Positions 1 through 8,727 are shown, numbered from the stretch's first letter. The stretch is DNA of 39,802 nt from Candidatus Oscillibacter excrementigallinarum (GCA_019118245.1 DWZJ01000088.1:1-39802), one strand, 5' to 3'. The notes: generated by a model not told the origin, from the letters alone. Numbers and translations are program-made.

Positions 1-35
1 AATGACGATTTATATATGTGGAGTGGAGCGAATAT

Positions 36-440
36 ATGGATTATTACAACTGTTTGCGGAACCAGCTCAACTGTGAGTATGCTTTTTGCAATCAAGGGAT
101 TTGTATCAAAAAAATGCAGGAAGGCTACGCACAAGTCGAAAAAACTGTTAAAAAAGAAGACTTGGATATCGACAGAACGCCTAATAACAGTCTCTATTTT
201 CATTTGGCGAATGCAGCCTGTACTGCAGCAGCTGCTTCACATGGATACAATGCAGAGACTGTCAGCTTTAGCTTTACACTTTTGAATAATGCACACGTTG
301 ATGATCGACTAACCGCAAATGCGAGAGAGATGTTACAACTGCAGTCCATTCGTGTTTTTGACTTTAAAATTACCGACCAAAAAGGTACTTTGATCTGTAA
401 CGGCACTTTTACCATGAATCAAACTTGCGTGGCAATTTGA
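36..440 (+). CDS. PaaI/hot-dog-fold thioesterase-like protein
   Basis: A 134-residue protein that resembles small hot-dog-fold acyl-CoA thioesterases of the PaaI type. The middle part, with LANAACTAAAASHGYNAETV followed by a run of beta strands (SFSFTLLNN, DRLTANAREM, IRVFDFKITDQKGTLICNG), fits the family's helix plus antiparallel sheet. I chose ATG 36 because GGAGTGGAG lies at 21-29 with normal spacing; an in-frame GTG at 18 would place that motif inside the gene. It lies 31 bp before the thiolase and probably shares its transcript, so a role in releasing acyl groups from CoA in the same pathway is plausible. Composition is clearly AT-richer than the thiolase that follows. The family call is from overall pattern only; substrate is unknown. 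An upstream promoter, if any, lies outside the window. Confidence 0.6.
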   Translation: MDYYNCLRNQLNCEYAFCNQGICIKKMQEGYAQVEKTVKKEDLDIDRTPNNSLYFHLANAACTAAAASHGYNAETVSFSFTLLNNAHVDDRLTANAREMLQLQSIRVFDFKITDQKGTLICNGTFTMNQTCVAI

Positions 441-471
441 TACATTTAAATTAGTTGGAGGGATTAATGGA

Positions 472-1734
472 ATGAGAGATCTTTATGTTGTGAATTGCTG
501 CAGAACCGCGATTGGTTCCTTCGGCGGCGCGCTGAAGAACACCCCTGCCGCCGATCTGGGTGCCATCGTCATCAAAGAGGCTCTGAACCGCGCCGGCGTG
601 AAGCCCGAGCAGGTGGATGAGGTCATGTTCGGCTGCATCCTGACCGCCGCCCAGGGCCAGAACGTGGCCCGCCAGGCCTCCATCAAGGCCGGCATCCCCT
701 ATTCCGTCCCCGCTTACACCGTGGGCATGGTCTGCGGCTCCGGCATGAAGTCCATGATCGAGGGCGCCCGCTCCATCCTGGCCGGCGACGCCGACGTGGT
801 CGTCTGCGGCGGCACCGAGAACATGAGCGCCGCTCCCTACGCCGTTCCCACCGGCCGCTACGGCGCCCGGATGGGCCACACCCAGATGATCGACACTATG
901 ATCAAGGACGGCCTGTGGGACGCCTACAACAACTATCACATGGGCACCACCGCTGAGAACATTGCGGACATCTGGGGCATCACCCGCAAGGAGATGGACG
1001 AGTTCGCCGCTTCCTCCCAGCAGAAGACCGAGGCCGCCCAGAAGGCCGGCAAGTTCGAGGCTGAGATCGTCCCCGTGCCCGTGAAGGTCAAGAAGGACAT
1101 CGTGGAGTTCAAGGTGGACGAGTTCCCCCGTGCCGGCGTGACCGCCGAGGGCATCTCCAAGCTGAAGGGCGCCTTCCCCGTGGGTCCCGAGTCCCCCAAT
1201 CCCCAGGTGGTCCACACCTTTGAGCCCACCGGCATCCAGGAGACCGACGACAAGGGGCAGCAGCGCGTGACCGCCGCCAACGCCTCCGGCATCAACGACG
1301 GCGCCGCCGCGCTGGTGCTGGCCTCCGGCGAGGCTGTGGAGAAGTACGGCCTGAAGCCCATGGCCAAGCTGATCGGCTGGGGCCAGGGCGGCGTGGATCC
1401 CAAGATCATGGGCGTCGGCCCCGTGCCCGCCTCCCGTCAGGCCATGGCCAAGGCCGGCGTGACCATCGACGACATCGACCTGGTGGAGGCCAACGAGGCA
1501 TTCGCCGCCCAGTCCATCGCCGTGGCCCGTGAGCTGGGCTTCGACATGAGCAAGGTCAACGTCAACGGCGGCGCCATCTCCCTGGGCCACCCCGTCGGCG
1601 CGTCCGGCGCCCGGATCATCGTGACCCTGCTGCACGAGATGCAGAAGCGTTCCGGGGCCAAGAGGGGGCTTGCTACACTGTGTATCGGCGGCGGCATGGG
1701 AACCGCTGTCGTGCTAGAAAAATGCAGAATGTAA
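472..1734 (+). CDS. thlA: acetyl-CoA C-acetyltransferase (thiolase)
   Basis: Degradative/biosynthetic thiolase of 420 residues that condenses two acetyl-CoA to acetoacetyl-CoA (or the reverse) in the cytoplasm, the entry step to C4 products. Catalytic residues are all visible: nucleophile Cys88 in VCGSGMKSM, Asn341 in NEAFAAQ, His373 in GHPVGASGAR and Cys404 in CIGGGMG. The start ATG 472 follows GGAGGG. The protein is some 25 residues longer than usual (about 392-395): the extra residues lie near 236-264, after EFPRAGVTAEGISKL and before the TAANASGINDGAAAL motif. Codon use is odd: the interior uses nearly only C/G-ending codons, whereas the first 15 or so and last 25 or so codons look like the AT-richer neighbours. 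adhE follows 24 bp later, so the two are probably co-transcribed. Function is sure; the gene symbol is by family. Confidence 0.93.
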   Translation: MRDLYVVNCCRTAIGSFGGALKNTPAADLGAIVIKEALNRAGVKPEQVDEVMFGCILTAAQGQNVARQASIKAGIPYSVPAYTVGMVCGSGMKSMIEGARSILAGDADVVVCGGTENMSAAPYAVPTGRYGARMGHTQMIDTMIKDGLWDAYNNYHMGTTAENIADIWGITRKEMDEFAASSQQKTEAAQKAGKFEAEIVPVPVKVKKDIVEFKVDEFPRAGVTAEGISKLKGAFPVGPESPNPQVVHTFEPTGIQETDDKGQQRVTAANASGINDGAAALVLASGEAVEKYGLKPMAKLIGWGQGGVDPKIMGVGPVPASRQAMAKAGVTIDDIDLVEANEAFAAQSIAVARELGFDMSKVNVNGGAISLGHPVGASGARIIVTLLHEMQKRSGAKRGLATLCIGGGMGTAVVLEKCRM

Positions 1735-1758
1735 TCACAAAAAAGGAGGACAAGAAGA

Positions 1759-4530
1759 ATGTCTACCCCGCTGACGATCAACTCGGTTGAAACACTGGAA
1801 CAGGCGCTCCCCATTATCCGTAAAGCACAAGAGCTCTACAGCACATTTAGCCAGGAACAGGTAGATGCCATCTGTGAAAAATCCGCCATGGCCGTGTCCA
1901 AAATGCGCATTCCTCTGGCCAAGATGGCTTGTGAGGAGACCGGTTACGGTATCATGGTGGATAAGGTTACTAAGAATCAGTACGCCTCCGAGCATGTATG
2001 GAATTATATGCGCAATAAGAAGACCTGCGGCGTGATCGAGGAAAACAAGGCCTTCGGCACCATGCGCATTGCTTCTCCAAAAGGCGTCATCGCCGCCATC
2101 ACCCCCACCACCAACCCCACTTCCACCACCATTTATAAGATGTTGCTGGCACTGAAGACCCGCAACGCCATCATTCTCTCTCCGCACCCCCACGCTGTAA
2201 ACTGCTCCATCGCTGCTGCAAAGATCATTCGCGATGCCGCTATTGAAGCAGGGCTTCCCGAACACGTCATCAGCTGGGTCTCAGCCCCCTCTCTGGAAAT
2301 TTCCGATTACCTGATGAAGAACGTGGATCTCATCATGGCCACCGGTGGTTCCGGCATGGTGAAGGCCGCTTACTCTTCCGGTACCCCCGCTATCGGCGTC
2401 GGCCCCGGTAACTGTAACGTGGTCATTGATGAGTCGGCGGATCTGCGCATGGCCGTGGAATCCATCATCCACTCCAAAACCTTTGATAACGGTATGATCT
2501 GCGCTTCTGAGCAACACATCACTGTTTTGGCTAGTGTGTACGATGAGGTCAAACGGTTACTGAAGGAAGCCCGTTGCTACTTCCTGAAAGATGACGAGGC
2601 CGCCAAGGTTGCCGAAGTTTTCTTCAACTCCAAGACCCACGGCGTTAAGCCGGGCGCGGTTGGCCAGACTGCCAACCGTCTCGCAGAAATGGCTGGTATC
2701 GACGTTCCTTATGACACCAAGGTCCTGATCTATGAGACCGACGACACCTCTCACGACTGCGCATGGGCCAACGAGAAGCTGACTACCCTGCTGGGCATGT
2801 ACAAGGCTGAGACGCTGGACGAGGCCTATGACATTTGCTACAAGCTGGTGCTGGAAGGCGGTGCCGGTCACTCTGCTGCCCTGTACATCGATCCCGCCGA
2901 GGAAGAGAAGATTACCAAGTTTGGTCTGCGTATGAAAGCTGGCCGCGTCATCATCAACCAGCCCACTTCCTTTGCCGGCATCGGTGACCTGTACAACTTC
3001 GACATTGCTCCCTCTCTGACTTTGGGACCTGGCGCCGTCGGTCACTCTGCTTACATGGGCAACACCAACTACGAACAACTGCTGGATATCAAGGTCCTGA
3101 CCATGCGCAAAGAAAATATGCTCTGGCTTCAGTTACCCAAGAAGGTCTATTTCAAAACCGGCTGCACCCCCGTGGCTCTGAGGGAGATGAAGGAAGTTTA
3201 TGACTTCAAACGCGCTTTCATTATCACCGACTCCACTCTGTATCAGCTGGGTGCCTGCGACGCCATTATTAACCAACTGCGTGACTCTGGCATTGAGACT
3301 GCCGAGTTCTTCGATATCCGTGTCGATCCCCAAATCCAGGACGCTATGAAGGGTTTGCCCAAGATGCATGAGTTCCAGCCCGATGTCATCATTGCCGTGG
3401 GCGGTGGCTCCGCCATCGACACTGCGAAGATCATGTGGATCATGTACGAGCATCCCGAAGAAGCCTTCCTGGACATGGCCACCATCTTCCTGGATATCCG
3501 TAAGAGAATCCGTTTCTTCCCGCAAATGGGCAAGAAAGCCAAGCTGGTCTGCATCCCCACCACCGCTGGTACCGGATCCGAATGTACACCCTTCACCATC
3601 ATTTCCGATGCCAACACTGGAATGAAGTGGCCTCTGATTGGCTATGAGATGATGCCCGAAATGGCAATCATCGACGCTGATAATATGATGAAGTTGCCTC
3701 CCAGAGCCACTCAGGCCTCCGGCTATGACGTGTTGACCCACGCTGTGGAAGCGTATGTCTCCACCTTCGCTACCGAATACACCAACGGTATGTGCCGCGA
3801 CGCCACGAAAATGGTCTTTGATTACCTGCCCCGTGCCTATCGCTCCGCATTTCACGATGCGAAGCCCGATCCTGTGGCTCGTGAGAAAATGGCCAATGCC
3901 TCTGCTATCGCCGGTATCGCGTTCGCCAATGCATTCCTGGGCATTAACCATTCTCTGTCCCACAAGTTGGGCGGCTGGTTCCACATCCCCCACGGCACCG
4001 CCAACGCTCTGCTGTTCCCCTTCGTCTGCCGCTTCAATGCACAGCGTCATCCCTATAAGATGGGCACTTTTTCGCAGTATAAGTATCCCCAGGCCTTTGA
4101 GCGCTATGTGGAGTTGGGCGAGTTAATCGGTGTCAAGGGTAAGACCGATGAGCAGACCTTTGAAAACTGGATCAAGGCCTGCGAGCAGCTGAAGAAGGAT
4201 ATCGACATCCCCGAGACCATCCTAGCTTGGTTGCTGGAAGCCCATCCCGAAAAGAGTGCCGAGGAGTGGGAAGCCGAGTTCCTAGCCGCTGTGGACCAGA
4301 TGGCGGAGTGGGCATTCCACGATGCCTGCACCGGTTGCAACCCCGTATACCCCACCATTGGCGAGCTGAAAGGCTGCTACCTGAAGGCTTTCTATGGCGA
4401 GAAGAAGTACGCCGAGAAGTACGGTAATATCTGGGAAGTGGAAGTCAGCCTGCCCACTGAAACCCACGCCGCCTATCCCATGGGCCTCAGCGCCGATTTG
4501 GGCGTAGACAAAACTGGTGGCTTCAACTAA
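1759..4530 (+). CDS. adhE: bifunctional acetaldehyde-CoA/alcohol dehydrogenase
   Basis: AdhE, 923 residues, reduces acyl-CoA (usually acetyl-CoA) to aldehyde and then alcohol with two NADH; AdhE proteins form spirosome filaments in the cytoplasm. The N-terminal aldehyde dehydrogenase half (about 1-440) has the catalytic Cys248 in DNGMICASEQ. The C-terminal iron-dependent alcohol dehydrogenase half (about 455-890) has the nucleotide motif GGGSAIDTAK (548-557), GTGSECTPF, and the metal ligands Asp657 and His661 (GYDVLTHAVEAY), His731 (GINHSLSHKLGG) and His745 (IPHGTANAL). It is longer than the usual 860-890 residues, mainly through a C-terminal tail after the ADH domain. AAGGAGG precedes the start. 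It lies directly behind the thiolase, giving a likely route acetyl-CoA to ethanol, or C4-acyl-CoA to butanol if the intermediates exist. Codon use is more mixed than in the thiolase. Confidence 0.96.
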   Translation: MSTPLTINSVETLEQALPIIRKAQELYSTFSQEQVDAICEKSAMAVSKMRIPLAKMACEETGYGIMVDKVTKNQYASEHVWNYMRNKKTCGVIEENKAFGTMRIASPKGVIAAITPTTNPTSTTIYKMLLALKTRNAIILSPHPHAVNCSIAAAKIIRDAAIEAGLPEHVISWVSAPSLEISDYLMKNVDLIMATGGSGMVKAAYSSGTPAIGVGPGNCNVVIDESADLRMAVESIIHSKTFDNGMICASEQHITVLASVYDEVKRLLKEARCYFLKDDEAAKVAEVFFNSKTHGVKPGAVGQTANRLAEMAGIDVPYDTKVLIYETDDTSHDCAWANEKLTTLLGMYKAETLDEAYDICYKLVLEGGAGHSAALYIDPAEEEKITKFGLRMKAGRVIINQPTSFAGIGDLYNFDIAPSLTLGPGAVGHSAYMGNTNYEQLLDIKVLTMRKENMLWLQLPKKVYFKTGCTPVALREMKEVYDFKRAFIITDSTLYQLGACDAIINQLRDSGIETAEFFDIRVDPQIQDAMKGLPKMHEFQPDVIIAVGGGSAIDTAKIMWIMYEHPEEAFLDMATIFLDIRKRIRFFPQMGKKAKLVCIPTTAGTGSECTPFTIISDANTGMKWPLIGYEMMPEMAIIDADNMMKLPPRATQASGYDVLTHAVEAYVSTFATEYTNGMCRDATKMVFDYLPRAYRSAFHDAKPDPVAREKMANASAIAGIAFANAFLGINHSLSHKLGGWFHIPHGTANALLFPFVCRFNAQRHPYKMGTFSQYKYPQAFERYVELGELIGVKGKTDEQTFENWIKACEQLKKDIDIPETILAWLLEAHPEKSAEEWEAEFLAAVDQMAEWAFHDACTGCNPVYPTIGELKGCYLKAFYGEKKYAEKYGNIWEVEVSLPTETHAAYPMGLSADLGVDKTGGFN

Positions 4531-4928
4531 CCGCTACCTGCTTAACACGCTTTGCACTTCTTTCACCATTCAGGGGGTCGGTGCTACGGCACCGGCCCCG
4601 CCCACAAATCTTGTGAGGCGTATATTCATTTCAGAGTGCCTGATATCCACGGAACGGGAGCTTTGATAGGAAAAATAAAGATGGATAATCCTTTGATGTT
4701 ATCGCTGGATTTTCCTCCACTCTAAACCGAACGTGAATCCTTTCGATTCGTCCAGCTTGCCATCAAGGTATTAGATTGCGTCATACTTCAAACATCTCTC
4801 AACATTTGCAAGACTTCTGAGTTTATCAAGTTTTCTTATCTGTTGAGAATCAAGGTTTAGCTTTTTGAGATATTTCCTGATTACTTCGGGATTTTTTGCA
4901 TGAATAATGTAGGAACTAGAGGTGAATT
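4531..4928. other. intergenic region with hairpins and a possible decayed ORF
   Basis: No intact gene. Just after adhE there is a strong hairpin (4574-4599) and a small one (4603-4615, CACAA/TTGTG). On the minus strand the frame from 4920 down to about 4574 reads as plausible protein (for example NPEVIRKYLKKLNLDSQQIR and YLDGKLDESKGFTFGLEWRK) but is broken by stops at 4771-4773 and 4699-4701, as expected of a gene remnant. I could not identify the family. The sequence is AT-rich compared with the flanks. Confidence 0.4.
4574..4599 (+). terminator. hairpin downstream of adhE
   Basis: GGGGTCGGTGC, loop TACG, GCACCGGCCCC form an 11-bp stem with one G-U pair, 44 bp after the adhE stop. There is no T-tract behind it, so it may be a weak terminator, a 3'-end stabiliser or part of a repeat. 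Confidence 0.5.
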
Positions 4929-5855
4929 ATGAAGCAAGCGCTGAACCTGCCGAAAAAGATCTATTTTAAAACTGGATCTGCTCCTGTGGCGTTGCGGGAG
5001 TTGAGCGATATCTATCATTGTAATCGTGCGCTGTTGATAACAGACCCCAAACTGTATCTGGCCGGAGTAGCAGCTCCGGTGGTAGACCAGCTGCGTCATC
5101 AGGGAATTCGGGTGGCAGAGTACTTCACCATTGGTGAGACGGTCTCTTATGAAGACCTCCGGGGTGCACTGCCTAAGTTGAACGAATTCCAGCCTGATGT
5201 CATTTTGGGTGTGGGCGGTGAAAATGCTCTGAGCGCAGCTAAGGCATTGTTGGCACTGTATGTCGACTCCGAATTGGATCTGACGGCCGCTGCCGACGAT
5301 TCCCACCTGATTCCTGCTTGTGACAAAGCGAAGTTGGTTCTGATAGCCGCAGATTGTACGAGCGGTGCGCAGACCTCTCCCTTCGCCGTGCTAAAGGACG
5401 ATGAGGGCGAGATTCGTGTGCTTAAAAGCATCTATTTGCTGCCTGAACTATCCATTACAGACGCTGATTTTACTCAGTGGTTGACAGCAGAAGGAATTAA
5501 GAACGGTGCCCTGAAGGTCCTCTCCTTCGCGGTCCGTACTTATCTGGACCCCAACTGCACAGAATTTACCAACGGTTTGCTGGTGGATGCCATTTCTCTG
5601 CTGCTGAAAGACACGAAAGCCGCCATGCACGGCAATCCCGCCGCCAGGGAACATCTACACAATGCGGCGGCACTGGTCGGCGCGGCCTGTGGCAGTGTGT
5701 TGGACACTGTGACAACGGATCTGCCCAATTTTCCCACCAATGAGGAACGGCCTACCGGTGATAACGATATCCGCTGCGCCAATCTTGCCGAGCAACTGGG
5801 CTTCCATGATTGCCGCGCTTTTTTGGCCAACTGTGACGCTTTGGCTATGTTGTGA
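4929..5855 (+). CDS. degenerate AdhE alcohol-dehydrogenase-domain paralog, metal ligands lost
   Basis: A 308-residue protein clearly derived from the C-terminal half of the AdhE encoded 400 bp upstream: LPKKIYFKTGSAPVALREL against LPKKVYFKTGCTPVALREM, LNEFQPDVILGVGG against MHEFQPDVIIAVGG, and TEFTNGL against TEYTNGM. Key residues are gone. GGGSAIDTAK has become GGENALSAAK; the metal-ligand Asp and His of AdhE (657, 661) align with Lys196 and Phe200; the HSLSHKLGG and IPHG motifs with the other two His are absent, as the protein ends early (about 308 against 420 residues for the ADH half). The frame is intact and the start has AGAGGTGA, so it may be expressed as a non-enzymatic partner of AdhE, or be an early pseudogene. 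It cannot work as a normal iron-dependent dehydrogenase. The radical SAM gene follows after 96 bp. Confidence 0.8.
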   Translation: MKQALNLPKKIYFKTGSAPVALRELSDIYHCNRALLITDPKLYLAGVAAPVVDQLRHQGIRVAEYFTIGETVSYEDLRGALPKLNEFQPDVILGVGGENALSAAKALLALYVDSELDLTAAADDSHLIPACDKAKLVLIAADCTSGAQTSPFAVLKDDEGEIRVLKSIYLLPELSITDADFTQWLTAEGIKNGALKVLSFAVRTYLDPNCTEFTNGLLVDAISLLLKDTKAAMHGNPAAREHLHNAAALVGAACGSVLDTVTTDLPNFPTNEERPTGDNDIRCANLAEQLGFHDCRAFLANCDALAML

Positions 5856-5890
5856 TTGTCAAGAGAAATCCTCTTTTTACTCCCAACAGG

Positions 5891-5921
5891 ACGCCGGCTG
5901 CCGTAATGCGGCAGCCGGCGT
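5891..5921 (+). terminator. 13-bp GC-rich hairpin before the radical SAM gene
   Basis: ACGCCGGCTGCCG, loop TAATG, CGGCAGCCGGCGT: a perfect 13-bp stem between the ADH paralog and the radical SAM gene, followed by TCCCAAATCC rather than a T-run. It could be an attenuator or a processing/stability element. Confidence 0.5.
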
Positions 5922-5951
5922 TCCCAAATCCATAGAAAGAAGGCTTTCAAG

Positions 5952-6839
5952 ATGAATCATCCCTATAAGACGCGAGAGCGCGGCGCTACGGTGACTGTCT
6001 TTGTCCCCTATGACTGCAAAAACCACTGTCCTTTCTGCATCAACAAAGAAGAGTATGCAGACATGACGGGCTTCTCACTAGAGAAAATCTGTGAGAGTAT
6101 CGGTCGAATGGACAATATATCTCCTCGCTGTGATTTCGTTTTTACAGGGGGAGAGCCCTTTGCGAATTTGGAAGCATTTCAGATAATGATGGACGCGGTA
6201 CCACCGACCCACAAAATATACATCAACACTACACTTCCGGTTTCCACAGATCAGCCGGAGGAGACAGTGTTGGACTTTATTGAACGGAACATGAGAAAAA
6301 TTGCCTGCATCAATGTTTCTCGCCATCTTCAGCACTATGTAGTGGAGTCCAACGACTCCCTGCTGGCCAAGCTTCCGGTGCCCTTCCGGGTGAACTGCGT
6401 GCTCTATGAAAACTATCCGGTGGATCAGTTGGTGCCCTATCTGGAGCGGTTTCGGAAGATCCCCGGAGCCTCCATTCAGTTTCGCTTCGACTACACCGCC
6501 ACCACTCAGGAGAACCTGTATGATGAGGAGAACGACAAGATCCTCCGCGATCTCAAGCGGGTGGCCAAGTACACGGGGCTTGACGGCTGCCGGATGCGTT
6601 GCGGCTTCCACTTCGACTATAAGGGCATGGAATTGATGTATCACAAGACACTACCCTACTCCACCATCGTGGAGACAGATCCCAAGGACGGTGTCACCTA
6701 CGACATCCTCTATGACATCCTCATTAAGCAGACAGGTGACATCCACTCCGACTGGGACGGCACGCCCCTGGATGTGGATGCCTATGGAAAGGCCGTGTTT
6801 GAGCCCTATGATTTAAAGTGGCTGACGAGATCGACTTAG
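5952..6839 (+). CDS. radical SAM protein
   Basis: A 295-residue radical SAM enzyme. Cys22, Cys26 and Cys29 form the CX3CX2C cluster motif (DCKNHCPFC) that binds a SAM-cleaving [4Fe-4S] cluster, and FTGGEPF (about residues 63-69) is the conserved SAM-binding segment. Further cysteines at DGCRMRCGF might hold a second site but do not make a clear SPASM domain. The length is typical of small MoaA/QueE/activase-like members, and the substrate cannot be told. It is not recognisable as HydE or HydG. It lies between the inactive ADH paralog and the hydrogenase pair, 49 bp before the latter, so it might serve either. Codon use shifts here from mixed to GC-rich. ATG 5952 is preceded by GAAAGAAGG. Confidence 0.85.
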   Translation: MNHPYKTRERGATVTVFVPYDCKNHCPFCINKEEYADMTGFSLEKICESIGRMDNISPRCDFVFTGGEPFANLEAFQIMMDAVPPTHKIYINTTLPVSTDQPEETVLDFIERNMRKIACINVSRHLQHYVVESNDSLLAKLPVPFRVNCVLYENYPVDQLVPYLERFRKIPGASIQFRFDYTATTQENLYDEENDKILRDLKRVAKYTGLDGCRMRCGFHFDYKGMELMYHKTLPYSTIVETDPKDGVTYDILYDILIKQTGDIHSDWDGTPLDVDAYGKAVFEPYDLKWLTRST

Positions 6840-6888
6840 CAGTTGCAATCGAAAATTTTGCGGATTTTATCAACAGGAGTGATCTTGC

Positions 6889-8727
6889 ATGAGCCGATTG
6901 GATATTAAAACCCCCAGCAAGGCCCAGATGGTGGTGGAACATCTGTACCGCAGCATGGAGCACCGGATCGAGGCCAGCCCGCCGGGCCTGTGCCCTATTG
7001 ATATGGCGCTGAACTTTCTGAACCTCTGCCATGCCCAGACCTGCGGGAAATGCGTGCCCTGCCGGGTGGGCCTGGGACAGCTGTCGGACCTGCTCCACGA
7101 GGTCCTGGACGGACGGCCGTCCCTGGACATCCTCCAGCTGATCGAGGACACGGCGGAGGTAATCGTGGCCTCCGCGGACTGCGCCATCGGCGTCAACGCC
7201 GCCCAGCTGGTGCTGACGGGCCTCCACGGCTTCCGGGACGACTATGAGGAACACATCCTCCGCCACCGCTGCCTGGGCAGTTTGAAGAATCCCGTCCCCT
7301 GTGTGGCCCTGTGCCCCGCCGGGGTGGATATCCCCGGCTATATCTCCCTGGTGCGGGAGGGGCGCTATGCCGACGCAGTCCGCCTCATTCGGAAGGACAA
7401 TCCCTTCCCCACAGCCTGCGCCTACATCTGCGAGCACCCCTGCGAGGCCCGTTGCCGCCGGCAGATGGTGGACGACGCCATCAACATCCGGGGCCTGAAG
7501 CGGTTCGCCGTGGACCACGCCGGGAAGGTGCCAAATCCGCCCAAGGCGAAACCCACCGGAAAGACGGTCACCGTCATCGGCGGCGGCCCCGGCGGCCTTT
7601 CCGCCGCCTACTACCTGGCCCTGATGGGCCACCAGGTCACCATCTATGAGCAGCGGAAGCAGCTGGGCGGGATGCTCCGCTACGGCATCCCCAGCTACCG
7701 CTTCCCCCGGGAGCTGCTGGACGCGGAGATCGCATCCATCCTCTCCCTGGGGATCAAGGTCCACACCGAGGTGGAGGTGGGGAATGATATCTCTTTCCAA
7801 GAGCTGAAGAAACAGTACGACTGTCTGTACATCTCCATCGGCGCCCACACGGACAAGCGGACGGGCATCCCCGGGGAGGACAGCCAGGGCGTCATCTCCG
7901 CCGTGGAGCTGCTGCGGCAGATCGGCGACGGGGACCTGCCGGACTTCCACGGAAAACAGGTGGTGGTCATCGGCGGCGGGAACGTGGCCATGGACGTGAC
8001 CCGCAGCTCGATCCGCCTAGGTGCAGATAAGGTGACCTGCGTCTACCGCCGCCGGCAGGAGGACATGACCGCCTTGCCGGAGGAAGTGGAGGGCGCCGTG
8101 GCGGAGGGTGCGGAGCTGCTGACCCTCCAGGCTCCGGTGCGGATGGAGAGCGGGCCGGACGGCCATGTGACCGCCCTCTGGACTCAGCCCCAAATTATTG
8201 GGCAGGCGGACAAAAACGGCCGCCCCAGTCCCAACGGCGCGGATCAGCCAGAGCTCCGGGTCCCGGCGGATATCATCATCGTGGCCATCGGCCAGGGCAT
8301 TGAGACCCACGGCTTCGAGCAGTCCGGTATTAAGATCCAGCGGGGCGGTACGATCCTGGCGGACAGCGGCACCCATCTGCCGGACATGGAGGGAGTGTTC
8401 GCGGGCGGTGACTGCGTCACCGGCCCCGCCACCGTCATCCGGGCCATTGCGGCAGGCAAGGTGGCTGCCGCCAACATCGACGAATATCTGGGCTACTGCC
8501 ACACCATCGAGGCGGAAGTGGAGATCCCCGCGCCGCACCTGTCGGACTTTACGCCCCGGGGCCGAGTGAGCACCACAGAGCGGGAGGCCGGAGCGCGGAA
8601 GATGGACTTCCAGTGCATCGAGTGCGGCATGACCCTGGAGGAGGCCCAGCGGGAGTCCGCCCGCTGCCTGCGGTGCGACCACTTTGGCTACGGTGTGTTC
8701 AAAGGAGGACGTGAGGAGAAATGGTGA
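6889..8727 (+). CDS. NuoF-type Fe-S domain fused to GltD-like NAD(P)H oxidoreductase
   Basis: A 612-residue flavoprotein that probably exchanges electrons between NAD(P)H and the adjoining hydrogenase. Residues about 30-128 match the C-terminal [4Fe-4S] domain of NuoF/HydB (TCGKCVPCRVG with Cys52, 55 and 58, plus Cys98 in ADCAIG), but the NADH/FMN-binding part of NuoF is missing. Residues about 135-560 are like the small subunit of glutamate synthase: cysteines at 138, 142 (CVALCPAGVDIPGY) and 177, 181, 185, 189 for Fe-S clusters, FAD motif GGGPGG (231-236), and NADPH-site motif VVVIGGGNVAMDV. A C-terminal cysteine pair set (CIECGM, CLRCDHFGYG) adds another possible metal site. The stop overlaps the start of the hydrogenase gene. 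No gltB partner is visible, so a role in glutamate synthesis is unlikely. ATG 6889 follows CAGGAG. Confidence 0.88.
   Translation: MSRLDIKTPSKAQMVVEHLYRSMEHRIEASPPGLCPIDMALNFLNLCHAQTCGKCVPCRVGLGQLSDLLHEVLDGRPSLDILQLIEDTAEVIVASADCAIGVNAAQLVLTGLHGFRDDYEEHILRHRCLGSLKNPVPCVALCPAGVDIPGYISLVREGRYADAVRLIRKDNPFPTACAYICEHPCEARCRRQMVDDAINIRGLKRFAVDHAGKVPNPPKAKPTGKTVTVIGGGPGGLSAAYYLALMGHQVTIYEQRKQLGGMLRYGIPSYRFPRELLDAEIASILSLGIKVHTEVEVGNDISFQELKKQYDCLYISIGAHTDKRTGIPGEDSQGVISAVELLRQIGDGDLPDFHGKQVVVIGGGNVAMDVTRSSIRLGADKVTCVYRRRQEDMTALPEEVEGAVAEGAELLTLQAPVRMESGPDGHVTALWTQPQIIGQADKNGRPSPNGADQPELRVPADIIIVAIGQGIETHGFEQSGIKIQRGGTILADSGTHLPDMEGVFAGGDCVTGPATVIRAIAAGKVAAANIDEYLGYCHTIEAEVEIPAPHLSDFTPRGRVSTTEREAGARKMDFQCIECGMTLEEAQRESARCLRCDHFGYGVFKGGREEKW

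Noticed and set aside
451..1635. 394-codon open frame on the minus strand across the thiolase
   Set aside because: It is the shadow of a codon-biased, GC-rich gene: the product is Gly/His/Ala-rich low-complexity protein without ribosome site or family motifs.
6889..8727. Glutamate synthase small subunit (gltD) annotation
   Set aside because: The N-terminal NuoF-type Fe-S domain, the overlap with hydA and the lack of gltB make a hydrogenase partner the better call.
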